Shown here one piece after another: positions 17,012-24,976 of a stretch of DNA of 30,743 nucleotides (the first letter of the stretch is position 1; each line of letters begins with the position of its first letter). The notes below the pieces were generated by a model. That model saw nothing but the letters and a program-made list of their open reading frames with translations. It was not told the origin of the DNA and did no database searches. A program made the translations under genes and the position numbers. The stretch is from JAKOUL01 sp035378845 (GTDB lineage: Bacteria; Dictyoglomota; Dictyoglomia; Dictyoglomales; Dictyoglomaceae): NCBI GenBank assembly GCA_035378845.1, contig DAOSUP010000017.1, positions 1 to 30,743 of the forward strand, written 5' to 3'.

Positions 17012-18097
17012 ATGATAAAAATTCCAGGCTATTCTGCCCTTACTCTTTCTCATCTAAAAAGACTTACTGACGATACAGGAATAATACAACATTCAAAGTA
17101 TGCCGTTCCTGATAGAGCATCAGGATATACTACCGATGATAATGCCAGAGCTTTAATAGTAACAGTAAAGTATTATGAATTGACCAAAGATAAAGATATT
17201 CCAGAATTAATCATAAAATATTTAAGCTTTGTTAATTACGCCCAAAGAGAGGATGGATATTTTCATAATTTTATGAGTTACGATAGGAAATTTATTGATG
17301 AAATGGGATCAGAAGATTGCTTCGGGAGATGTCTTTGGGCTACAGGATATTTGGTGGGACATTTAGATATTTTCAATTTACATTTGGCAGGAAAAGAAAT
17401 ATTTGAAAAGGCATTAAAAAATATAAGGGATTTAAGTTCTCCAAGGGCAAAAGGATATAGTATCCTTGGACTTTATCACTTTTTTAAAAGGTATTCAAAA
17501 AGAGATGATATTTTGAATTATATAAACGAATTAGCAGAATCCCTTGTAAATCAATATAAAATTACCAAAGATGAAAATTGGAAATGGTTTGAGGAATATC
17601 TTACTTACGGTAATGCTATTATCCCTATGGGCTTGTTCTATGCTTATAATTCAACTAAAAATGTAGAATTTTTAAGAGTTGCGAAGGAAAGTACAGATTT
17701 CCTGATAAAAACCTTAATTAAAGATAGTTATTTAGATTTGGTGGGAAATAAAGGTTGGTATTATAAAAATGGCATAAAGAGTGACTATGACCATCAACCT
17801 ATAGAAGCAGGCTATATGACACTCCTATTTTTAACTGCTTATAATACAACTTTAGATAAAAGATATATGGAGTTAGCTTGGACCTCTTTTGATTGGTTCT
17901 TTGGGAGAAATAGAAATGGTAAAGCCTTATATAATGAAGAAACAGGAGGATGTTTTGATGGACTTACTCCTGAAGGAGTTAATCTTAATCAAGGAGCAGA
18001 ATCTTTTTTAGTTTATTTTTTAGTTTATTTATCTATGTATCACCAATTTGAGAGAAAGAGAAGCGAAAAAGATTTACATACTAGTAATAGAGTATAA
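17012..18097 (+). CDS. Alpha-barrel glycosidase-like protein paired with a GT4 glycosyltransferase
   Basis: The 361-residue product is helical with aromatic-rich turns: RASGYTTDDNARALI near the start, REDGYFHNFMSYDR, GSEDCFGRCLWA, DYDHQPIEAGYM and GGCFDGLTPEG toward the end. The layout resembles the (alpha/alpha)6 barrel proteins often fused to or next to GT4 enzymes and GH130 phosphorylases. Acidic residues (TTDDN, SEDCFG) could be catalytic, but no assigned family motif is certain. No signal peptide, so cytosolic. I choose ATG 17012 over GTG 17000, which would sit one base from the SD AGGAGG. The stop is 22 bases from the N gap; see that entry. Confidence 0.7.
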   Translation: MIKIPGYSALTLSHLKRLTDDTGIIQHSKYAVPDRASGYTTDDNARALIVTVKYYELTKDKDIPELIIKYLSFVNYAQREDGYFHNFMSYDRKFIDEMGSEDCFGRCLWATGYLVGHLDIFNLHLAGKEIFEKALKNIRDLSSPRAKGYSILGLYHFFKRYSKRDDILNYINELAESLVNQYKITKDENWKWFEEYLTYGNAIIPMGLFYAYNSTKNVEFLRVAKESTDFLIKTLIKDSYLDLVGNKGWYYKNGIKSDYDHQPIEAGYMTLLFLTAYNTTLDKRYMELAWTSFDWFFGRNRNGKALYNEETGGCFDGLTPEGVNLNQGAESFLVYFLVYLSMYHQFERKRSEKDLHTSNRV

Positions 18098-18274
18098 AAA
18101 AAGCTTTAAAGAATATCTTNNNNNNNNNNNNNNNNNNNNNNNNNNNNNNNNNNNNNNNNNNNNNNNNNNNNNNNNNNNNNNNNNNNNNNNNNNNNNNNNN
18201 NNNNNNNNNNNNNNNNNNNGAAAAAGATTTACATACTAGTAATAGAGTATAAAAAAAGCTTTAAAGAATATCTT
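18065..18274. repeat. Identical 55-base ends on both sides of the scaffold gap
   Basis: Positions 18065-18119 and 18220-18274 read the same 55 bases, both starting GAAAAAGATTTACATACTAG and ending AGAATATCTT. Collapsing them joins the GT-associated gene and the GH130 gene with about 31 bases between their stop codons. Confidence 0.95.
18120..18219. other. Scaffold gap of 100 N, probably of true length zero
   Basis: Exactly 100 N, a conventional placeholder length. The flanks overlap by 55 identical bases, as when contigs end on the same k-mer, so there is probably no missing sequence. Confidence 0.95.
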
Positions 18275-18283
18275 CTTAGAAGC

Positions 18284-19189
18284 TTATGAGTTTAAAAGAT
18301 AATCTAATAATTTCCTTTTATTGCCAAAGCTAAGCCCTACTGTAAGATCGTTTATACCATAATAAAGGTAAAGAGTATCTTCTTTTAAGATTACTCCGGT
18401 TGGGAAAATAATCCCCACTTCTTTTGAAGGACCTATAACCCATTCCTCACTTCTTTTAATAACTTTTGTGGGATTTTCAAGATCAAGAAGAGCAAGGCCC
18501 ACCCTATAAAGGGCACCACTTGCTGTCTGTCTTACACCATGATATATGATAAGCCATCCCTCCTCAGTTTCAATAGGGGGTGGTCCAAGTCCTACCCTAT
18601 GACAGTCCCATAAGCCTGGTCTTACTGGGAGTAGAACATGATGTTCTCCCCAATGCTCTAAATCAGGGGAGAAGGAAATCCATATATGGGCATCTCCTCT
18701 TATAATAGGTCTATGAATTAGAGCATATCTACCATTAAAAGTTACTGGAAATAAAGCTCCATCCTTATCCTCTGGTGGTACAAGAGTTCCGTGACGAGTA
18801 AAATTTTTAAAATCTTTCGTAAGGATGATAGAAATAGTTGGTCCTCCTGCGGAGAAAGAAGTATAAGTGATAGCATATTCCTCTCTATCTTTTAGAAAAA
18901 CAATTCTGGGATCTTCTAAGCCCCACATCTCTTCTTCAAAATTTGGATCAGGAGTTAAAGTTGGATTTTTGTCTATCTCCCAGTTTGAGATACCATCTCT
19001 ACTTCTTGCAATAGTAAGATGAGAAAATCCTCGGAAGTCTTCAACTCTGACAAGAAGAAATACTTCTCCATTTAACTCTACTGTTCCAGGATTGAAGACT
19101 GCAACAGCAGGATAAGGCCATTCCTCTGGCGAGAGAATAGGATTTTTAGGATATTCTTCAAAAATTAGACTCCTTGTAAATCTTTCCAT
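18284..19189 (-). CDS. GH130 mannoside phosphorylase
   Basis: The 301-residue protein is the usual length for GH130 and shows its landmarks: an NPG turn near residue 33, RVEDFRG, the catalytic GLEDPR (general acid about Asp93), DGALFP, an HRP segment and a C-terminal LYYG strand. GH130 enzymes are five-bladed propellers that cleave mannosides by phosphorolysis, giving mannose-1-phosphate; beta-1,2- or beta-1,4-linkage specificity cannot be settled here. It lacks a signal peptide, so it should be cytosolic. The start is ATG 19189, with a TATAAT box six bases above it and no SD, suggesting a leaderless mRNA. It is convergent with the GT4 pair. Confidence 0.92.
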   Translation of the reverse strand: MERFTRSLIFEEYPKNPILSPEEWPYPAVAVFNPGTVELNGEVFLLVRVEDFRGFSHLTIARSRDGISNWEIDKNPTLTPDPNFEEEMWGLEDPRIVFLKDREEYAITYTSFSAGGPTISIILTKDFKNFTRHGTLVPPEDKDGALFPVTFNGRYALIHRPIIRGDAHIWISFSPDLEHWGEHHVLLPVRPGLWDCHRVGLGPPPIETEEGWLIIYHGVRQTASGALYRVGLALLDLENPTKVIKRSEEWVIGPSKEVGIIFPTGVILKEDTLYLYYGINDLTVGLSFGNKRKLLDYLLNS

Positions 19190-19192
19190 ATT

Positions 19193-19255
19193 TATATTAT
19201 ACCATAATTAAGCTATTTTTCATATATATTATACTATAATTAAGCTATTTTTCAT
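19193..19255 (-). promoter_or_regulatory. Tandem 31-bp promoter duplication upstream of the GH130 gene
   Basis: The segments 19193-19223 and 19225-19255 match with one difference, a 32-bp period. Each carries TATAAT on the minus strand, so the gene may have two start points 32 bp apart. No convincing -35 is seen. Confidence 0.6.
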
Positions 19256-19313
19256 AAAAAATATCTTCTAACATTGCTCATACCTATATCTGATAATTTT
19301 AAAATATTAACAC

Positions 19314-19341
19314 TTGACAAAAGAAAAAAGAGCTATATAAT
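19314..19341 (+). promoter_or_regulatory. Promoter of the marR-ABC exporter operon
   Basis: TTGACA (19314-19319) and TATAAT (19336-19341) are 16 bp apart. The inverted repeat at 19351-19377 begins nine bases after the -10, over the start site. Confidence 0.85.
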
Positions 19342-19350
19342 ACTGAACGT

Positions 19351-19377
19351 TTAGCAAGCTATTAGTTTGCTTGCTAA
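19351..19377. promoter_or_regulatory. MarR-type operator
   Basis: TTAGCAAGC (19351-19359) and GCTTGCTAA (19369-19377) are perfect nine-base arms, nine bases apart, placed at the transcription start. A related half-site, TTTAGC, follows at 19380. Position and symmetry fit repression by the MarR protein encoded next. Confidence 0.75.
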
Positions 19378-19420
19378 TTTTTAGCTTGATAAACAATTTT
19401 ATTTAAAAGGAGGTTTAAAA

Positions 19421-19900
19421 TTGTTTGCAGATGAGCCAAATGATGCGCCTTTTTTAGATTTAAAAGGAATAGATTCTATTTCTCTTGATGTATTTAGGTC
19501 TCTTTTTAAAGTTATACGCTTTCACAGTCAGCTTTTATTTAAGTTGACTTCTGAGAAGGGTATTTATCCTGGGCAAGCTGCGTGCCTCTGGTTTATTAAT
19601 CAAATTCCAGGTATAAGCCAGAGTGATCTTGCTAAAAAGATACACGTAGCACCTCCTACTGTAACTCATATGCTTCAGAAGTTAGAAAAAACAGGGTTGA
19701 TAGTACGTAAAGAAGATGAGCATGATCAAAGGTTGAGCCGTGTATATCTTACCGAGACTGGTATGAGTATATTAGATTCATTAAATGATATCTTAGCTGA
19801 GATTATAAATACAAGTTTAGAGGGCTTGGATAGTGATCAGAAACATGAGCTTTTGTATTTGTTAGATGTCATAGGCGCTAATATATTGCGTAAACTTTAA
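19421..19900 (+). CDS. MarR family transcriptional regulator
   Basis: The 159-residue product has the MarR winged helix at about residues 60-120: PGISQSDLAKKIHVAPPTVT, then LEKTGLIVRKEDEHDQR, which is the recognition helix and wing with the DxR motif. Flanking helices form the dimer interface. It starts at TTG 19421 after AAAGGAGG. It sits between its promoter/operator and two exporter genes, so it most likely represses this operon and is relieved by an exported drug or metabolite. That is inference from the family and layout. Confidence 0.93.
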   Translation: MFADEPNDAPFLDLKGIDSISLDVFRSLFKVIRFHSQLLFKLTSEKGIYPGQAACLWFINQIPGISQSDLAKKIHVAPPTVTHMLQKLEKTGLIVRKEDEHDQRLSRVYLTETGMSILDSLNDILAEIINTSLEGLDSDQKHELLYLLDVIGANILRKL

Positions 19901-19922
19901 AAATGAAAGGAGATTTACTTAC

Positions 19923-21656
19923 ATGAAGGATTTACTGATAAAGTTTTTAAGACCTTACTGGAAACAGCTTATCCTAACTATACTGTTGCTATCAGTACAA
20001 GCTATCTCTAATCTTTATTTACCTAATCTAAATGCTGATATTATCAATAATGGAGTAGCTAAAAGTGATATCCCATACATCATACATACTGGTAGTTATA
20101 TGTTGTTTGTAACGTTACTATTAGCATGCTGTGCTGTAGCTTCCTCTTATTTGGGTTCTAAGATATCTATGAGTTTTGGCCGTGATTTGAGGAGAGCTAT
20201 ATTTTATAAAGTGGAGAGTTTCTCGCAAGCCGATCTTGATAAATTTGGTGTACCATCACTAATTACCAGAAATACTAACGATGTACACCAGTTGCAGATG
20301 TTAGTACTCATGGGTTTAAATCTTATGGTGATGGCTCCTATCATGTGTATAGGTGGCAGTATAATGGCTTTGAGACAAGATGTAGTGTTATCCTACTCTA
20401 TAGTCATTATAGTACCTATTATGGCTGCAGTGGTGGGAGTTATCTTAGTAAAAGCTATACCACTATTTCGTTCTATCCAGGTAAAAATAGATCGGGTAAA
20501 CCAAATCATGCGTGAGAAATTGATGGGTGTTAGGGTTATAAGAGCATTTGTGAAGAATGATTATGAAGCCAGACGTTTTGACGAAGCCAACCGTGATCTT
20601 ACTACCACTACATTAAGAGTAAACCGAATTGTAGCAGTTGCTATACCATTACTTATGATCATTATGAACGTAGCTACTATTAGTATAATATGGGTTGGGG
20701 GTCATAGAATAGATAGTGGAGCTATGCCTATAGGTAATCTCACAGCTTTTCTCACATACGTTATGGAGATAATGATATCAGTTATGATAGCTATGGGTAT
20801 GTTTATAATGGTACCACGAGCTGAAGCATCAGCGGAACGTATATTACAAGTACTTAATACAGAGCCATCTATAGAAGATAAGAGTCGGGTTGTAGCAGTT
20901 CGTAATGTAAAAGGAACTGTAGAGTTTTGTGATGTAGAGTTTTGTTATCCAGGTGCAGAAGAGCCAGTGCTAAAAGATATATCTTTTGTAGCAAGACCTG
21001 GCAAAACTACTGCTATCATAGGAAGTACAGGATGTGGAAAGAGCACCTTAGTAAATCTGATACCACGTTTTTATGATGTAACGGGTGGTAGCATAAAAAT
21101 AGATGGTGTAGATATACGTGATATATCCTTACGAGATTTAAGAGATATGATAGGATGGGTACCTCAGAAAGCATTTCTTTTCAGTGGAACCATAGCCGAT
21201 AATCTGCGGTATGGTAATGAGAATGCTACTGATGAGGAGCTTTGGCATGCATTAGAAATAGCACAAGCTAAAGATTTTGTAATGGCACTTCCTGATCAAT
21301 TATATGCACCTGTGGAACAAGGAGGAGTTAACTTCTCAGGAGGGCAGCGTCAGAGACTTGCTATTGCCAGAGCATTGGTTAAGAAACCATTGATATATAT
21401 ATTTGATGATAGTTTTTCTGCTCTTGACTTCAAAACTGATTCTAAACTGCGTGCAGCACTTAAGAAGGAGACTGCTAACTCCACAGTTATTATTGTTGCT
21501 CAGAGGGTTAGCACTATTATGGATGCTGAACAGATTATCACTTTAAATGATAATGGTACTATAGCAGGAATAGGTACTCATAAGGAGCTTATGAAGACCT
21601 GTGAGGTATATAGTGATATAGTTTATTCGCAGCTTTCAAAGGAGGAAATAGCATGA
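19923..21656 (+). CDS. Heterodimeric ABC exporter subunit with degenerate ATP site
   Basis: The 577-residue product has an N-terminal six-helix exporter domain (about 15-310) and a C-terminal ATPase domain. Walker A GSTGCGKST begins at Gly367 and the signature FSGGQ at 471-475 is canonical. The Walker B is IFDDSFSALD: Asp496 replaces the catalytic Glu, and the H-loop has Gln527 in place of His. This is the noncanonical half of a TM287/288-type heterodimer, since the next gene carries the complementary signature change. The exporter would move drugs or hydrophobic compounds out of the cytoplasm. The start is ATG 19923, 22 bases after marR, and its TGA overlaps the next ATG (ATGA), so the two are coupled. 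CGT and CGG arginine codons are frequent, unlike in its neighbours. Confidence 0.93.
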   Translation: MKDLLIKFLRPYWKQLILTILLLSVQAISNLYLPNLNADIINNGVAKSDIPYIIHTGSYMLFVTLLLACCAVASSYLGSKISMSFGRDLRRAIFYKVESFSQADLDKFGVPSLITRNTNDVHQLQMLVLMGLNLMVMAPIMCIGGSIMALRQDVVLSYSIVIIVPIMAAVVGVILVKAIPLFRSIQVKIDRVNQIMREKLMGVRVIRAFVKNDYEARRFDEANRDLTTTTLRVNRIVAVAIPLLMIIMNVATISIIWVGGHRIDSGAMPIGNLTAFLTYVMEIMISVMIAMGMFIMVPRAEASAERILQVLNTEPSIEDKSRVVAVRNVKGTVEFCDVEFCYPGAEEPVLKDISFVARPGKTTAIIGSTGCGKSTLVNLIPRFYDVTGGSIKIDGVDIRDISLRDLRDMIGWVPQKAFLFSGTIADNLRYGNENATDEELWHALEIAQAKDFVMALPDQLYAPVEQGGVNFSGGQRQRLAIARALVKKPLIYIFDDSFSALDFKTDSKLRAALKKETANSTVIIVAQRVSTIMDAEQIITLNDNGTIAGIGTHKELMKTCEVYSDIVYSQLSKEEIA

Positions 21657-23677
21657 GCATAAATGATAATCATCAAAATAAAAAGCCAGAAGTTAAGCAA
21701 CATAAGAAAAAAGAAGTTAGACCACGACGACATGGTGGATTTGGTGGAGGACGTGCTGGTGCAATGGCAGGTGAAAAAGCTAAAGACTTTTGGGGTACAC
21801 TTAAACGTCTCATAAGCTATCTTAAACCTCAGGCTATACCAATGCTCTTAGTAATACTATTTACCATTGTTAGTGTAGTATTTACAGTGAGAGCACCAAG
21901 AATAATGGGTAGTGCTACTAATAAGCTATTTGAAGGGCTCATAGGTAAAACCTTACCAGCTGGTATGACTAAAGAACAAGTAATATTTCTTTTAAAAGCT
22001 ACTGGAAAGACGCAGATGGCAGAGATGCTATCTGGAATGAATGTGGTGCCAGGGCAAGGTGTGGACTTTAATGCTTTGCTGCATATACTACTTACCCTTT
22101 TAGCCGTATATGCTGCAGCTGCTCTCTTCCAGTGGTTACAGCAGTATACTATGGCAGGTGTGGCACAGAATATTGTGTACAATCTACGGAAGCAAGTGGA
22201 TAACAAACTTGCAAAACTACCTTTAAAATATTATGATAATCATTCTCATGGTGATATCTTAAGCCGTGTGACTAACGATGTGGATAATATAGCACATACC
22301 CTTCAACAAAGTATTACTCAGATAGTACATGCTATAGCAACAGTAGTGGGTGTGTTAATTATGATGTTTTCTATAAGTACGCTTCTATCAGGAATAGCAC
22401 TTACAATTATACCATTAGCATTTTTGGTCACTATGTTTATTATGAGACGATCTCAGAAATACTTTATAGCTCAATGGGATAGTACTGGTACTTTAAATGG
22501 TCATATAGAAGAGACATATACTGGACATAGCGTTGTGAAAGCATTCAATCAACAAGATAAAGCTGTAGAGCGTTTTGATGAAGAGAATGAAAGAGTTTAT
22601 GAATCCAGTTTTAAAGCTCAATTTATATCCAGTATAATACGTCCAGCTGTAAATTTTCTGAATAACGTAAATTACGTGATAGTCTGTGTTATAGGTGGAA
22701 TACGAGTATCTAATGGTGTTATGACCTTAGGTGATGTGCAGGCTTTCATTCAGTATTCAAGACAGTTTACTCAACCTGTAGTCCAAGTTGCTAGTATAAT
22801 GAACATTCTACAATCCACTATGGCATCTGCAGAACGTGTATTTGAGTTATTAGATGAAAAGGAAGAGGTGCCAGATACTGAAAAACCAGTAGTGCTTGAG
22901 GATATAAAGGGACATGTAAAATTTGAACATGTGTACTTCAGCTATACGCCTGATGCCCCACTAATTGAGGATATGAATTTAGAGGCTAAACCTGGAGAGA
23001 CTGTAGCTATCGTAGGTCCAACAGGTGCTGGTAAAACAACTTTAGTTAATCTACTTATGCGTTTCTATGATGTGGATAAAGGACGTATCACTATAGACGG
23101 TGTGGATATCCGAGATATGAGGAGAGATGATCTGCGTAAAATCTTCGGTATGGTGCTTCAGGATACATGGTTATTTAATGGTACTATAAAAGAAAATATT
23201 GCCTATGGTAAAGAAGGAGCTTCTGATGAAGAGATAAGAGCAGCTGCTCAGGCAGCATATGTGGATCACTTTATCAGAACACTACCTCAAGGATATGATA
23301 CTGTACTTACAGGAGATGCTTCTAATATATCTCAAGGTCAGAAGCAGCTTTTGACCATAGCCCGTGCCTTTTTAGCTGATCCTAAGATACTAATCTTAGA
23401 TGAGGCTACCAGTTCAGTAGATACACGTACTGAAGTGCTTATACAACAAGCTATGGCTAAACTAAGAAAAGGTCGTACTAGCTTTGTTATAGCCCATAGA
23501 TTATCTACTATACGTAATGCCGATATTATATTAGTAATGAACAAAGGTAAGATTGTGGAGCAAGGTAGTCATGAGGAACTTATGGCAGCTCGTGGCTTTT
23601 ACTATGATCTCTATATGAGCCAGTTTCTTGCACCTGTTTCAGAAAGTTTAGAAAATGGAAATAGTGTAATTCGGTAA
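21653..23677 (+). CDS. Heterodimeric ABC exporter subunit with the active ATP site
   Basis: The 674-residue product has a basic, glycine-rich cytoplasmic extension (first ~45 residues, rich in Lys, His and Arg) before its first membrane helix, a longer extracytoplasmic loop in the first helical pair, and an ATPase domain. Walker A GPTGAGKTT begins at Gly455, Walker B ILDEATSS has the catalytic Glu584, and the H-loop His615 is present. Its own signature is ISQGQ (559-563), a deviation from LSGGQ. Paired with the preceding subunit, this gives one degenerate site (its SQGQ with the partner's Asp496 and Gln527) and one consensus site (its Glu584 and His615 with the partner's FSGGQ). The stop is followed by a terminator at 23754. 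Confidence 0.94.
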   Translation: MSINDNHQNKKPEVKQHKKKEVRPRRHGGFGGGRAGAMAGEKAKDFWGTLKRLISYLKPQAIPMLLVILFTIVSVVFTVRAPRIMGSATNKLFEGLIGKTLPAGMTKEQVIFLLKATGKTQMAEMLSGMNVVPGQGVDFNALLHILLTLLAVYAAAALFQWLQQYTMAGVAQNIVYNLRKQVDNKLAKLPLKYYDNHSHGDILSRVTNDVDNIAHTLQQSITQIVHAIATVVGVLIMMFSISTLLSGIALTIIPLAFLVTMFIMRRSQKYFIAQWDSTGTLNGHIEETYTGHSVVKAFNQQDKAVERFDEENERVYESSFKAQFISSIIRPAVNFLNNVNYVIVCVIGGIRVSNGVMTLGDVQAFIQYSRQFTQPVVQVASIMNILQSTMASAERVFELLDEKEEVPDTEKPVVLEDIKGHVKFEHVYFSYTPDAPLIEDMNLEAKPGETVAIVGPTGAGKTTLVNLLMRFYDVDKGRITIDGVDIRDMRRDDLRKIFGMVLQDTWLFNGTIKENIAYGKEGASDEEIRAAAQAAYVDHFIRTLPQGYDTVLTGDASNISQGQKQLLTIARAFLADPKILILDEATSSVDTRTEVLIQQAMAKLRKGRTSFVIAHRLSTIRNADIILVMNKGKIVEQGSHEELMAARGFYYDLYMSQFLAPVSESLENGNSVIR

Positions 23678-23753
23678 GCTGTATATGAGTAGCTTTTAAA
23701 TTATAGCTAACCACAATTGTTATAAAAGTTAATATAGGTGATACGAATAATTT

Positions 23754-23788
23754 GGGCACGCCTTTTAGACGTGCCCATAATTTTTTTT
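23754..23788 (+). terminator. Intrinsic terminator of the ABC exporter operon
   Basis: GGGCACG, nine-base loop, CGTGCCC, then ATAATTTTTTTT. Confidence 0.9.
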
Positions 23789-23858
23789 AAATGGCAAAAT
23801 TAATAATATAAATGGCAAAATTAATAATAATTGACAAATTTTTTAGTAGAAGTAAAAT
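23789..23858 (+). promoter_or_regulatory. Promoter of the type III CRISPR operon with a 19-bp direct repeat upstream
   Basis: TTGACA (23831-23836) and TAAAAT (23853-23858) are 16 bp apart. Directly upstream the 19 bases AAATGGCAAAATTAATAAT occur twice (23789-23807, 23810-23828), a 21-bp period of two helical turns. The roughly 140-base leader to ATG 24002 has a G-run at 23922-23928 and no ORF with an SD. Confidence 0.55.
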
Positions 23859-24001
23859 AAAATAAATAGGGCTAAGGGGAATAAAATCTATGTGAATTTT
23901 ACTTTTTAGTGGGAGATTTGTGGGGGGGCCTATGTAAAAACAAAACTTATAAAATCCTTTTCTTTTTTAGAGATTATAGATAAAACTTTGAGGGGGGATA
24001 A

Positions 24002-24976
24002 ATGAGTGAATTTACAGTTAAAATTAGACCATTAACTCCAATTTGGACGGGGGACGCAAATAGGCAAAATACTACTTTAAGAGAGACTGGTATAATTGGA
24101 AGTTTGAGATGGTGGGATGAAGCATTAATCAGAGGGCTTGGTGGAACCGCTTGTGACCCAACAAATGAGAGTTCCCGATGTAAATTAGATCATGATAAAT
24201 TTTATAAGGCAATAAAGAACGGGAGTTCAATTCAAGATGCATTAGATGCACAAATATGCCAGGTTTGTCAACTCTTTGGCTGCACAGGTTGGGCAAGAAA
24301 ATTTAGGCTAGAAGTAGTGGGCAACGACATTACTCCTGATTTAATAACTTTGTTTTTTATTCCAGTAAGAGATATTTCTCAACAAGAATGGGGTTTATTG
24401 AATATAAGTTTGGGAATAATAGCAAATTATGGAGCTTTGGGAGCGCACATCTCTCAAGGGAATGGTGTAATTGAAATTGTTGAAAATAATTTGCCTCGTA
24501 GTAATAAGCTTTGGACATTTGATTTAAAGGAAAATAAAGATAATAGTGAGTTACCTAATTTGAATAATTTTTTCTTTTACAAGTTTCATATCAAATTTAA
24601 AGAAAGTTTAGTAAACCTAAATAATGTTTTGGAGACTAACCATCATTTTCTTCCAATATCATTTCATATAAGAGATACTATAAGGTGTTTAGAGAGTGAT
24701 AGAAATAAAAGGCATGAAATATTTGGCATAGGTGGGGGAAATGCTAAAGGCTCAAAAGTGTTTGTCTCTCATGGATATGAAATTGATGAAAAAACCATAG
24801 AAGTACGAGTTTGGGGATATAATGTGGACCAATGTATTAAAAATAGGATAAAGAATGAAATAGGCAGTATGCTAGAAAAAAAGTTATTTTCATCTGATGA
24901 AAATGGAAAAAACTTAGAAGGATGTATTTTGACAGAAGAAAAAGAGGGTAGCAAATTACTGGAGGGATTAAGATGA
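24002..24976 (+). CDS. cmr1: Cmr1-like RAMP protein (Cas7 group)
   Basis: The 324-residue product opens with a RAMP strand VKIRPLTPIWTGDANRQN and the Cmr1 hallmark GIIGSLRWWDEAL (residues about 30-43), where most RAMPs carry an arginine-rich helix. A CQVCQLFGCTGWARKF segment (about 82-97) and a GGNAKGS glycine loop (about 246-252) fit the family. Cmr1 caps the end of the Cmr-type backbone and contacts the crRNA 3' end and target RNA. It starts the operon at ATG 24002 behind a GAGGGGGG SD; the stop overlaps the next start as ATGA. Family confident. Confidence 0.88.
   Translation: MSEFTVKIRPLTPIWTGDANRQNTTLRETGIIGSLRWWDEALIRGLGGTACDPTNESSRCKLDHDKFYKAIKNGSSIQDALDAQICQVCQLFGCTGWARKFRLEVVGNDITPDLITLFFIPVRDISQQEWGLLNISLGIIANYGALGAHISQGNGVIEIVENNLPRSNKLWTFDLKENKDNSELPNLNNFFFYKFHIKFKESLVNLNNVLETNHHFLPISFHIRDTIRCLESDRNKRHEIFGIGGGNAKGSKVFVSHGYEIDEKTIEVRVWGYNVDQCIKNRIKNEIGSMLEKKLFSSDENGKNLEGCILTEEKEGSKLLEGLR

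Noticed and set aside
23777..24001. A short ORF or riboswitch in the 5' leader of the Cmr operon
   Set aside because: I saw no ORF with an SD and no conserved aptamer fold. The G-run at 23922-23928 is not enough to claim one.
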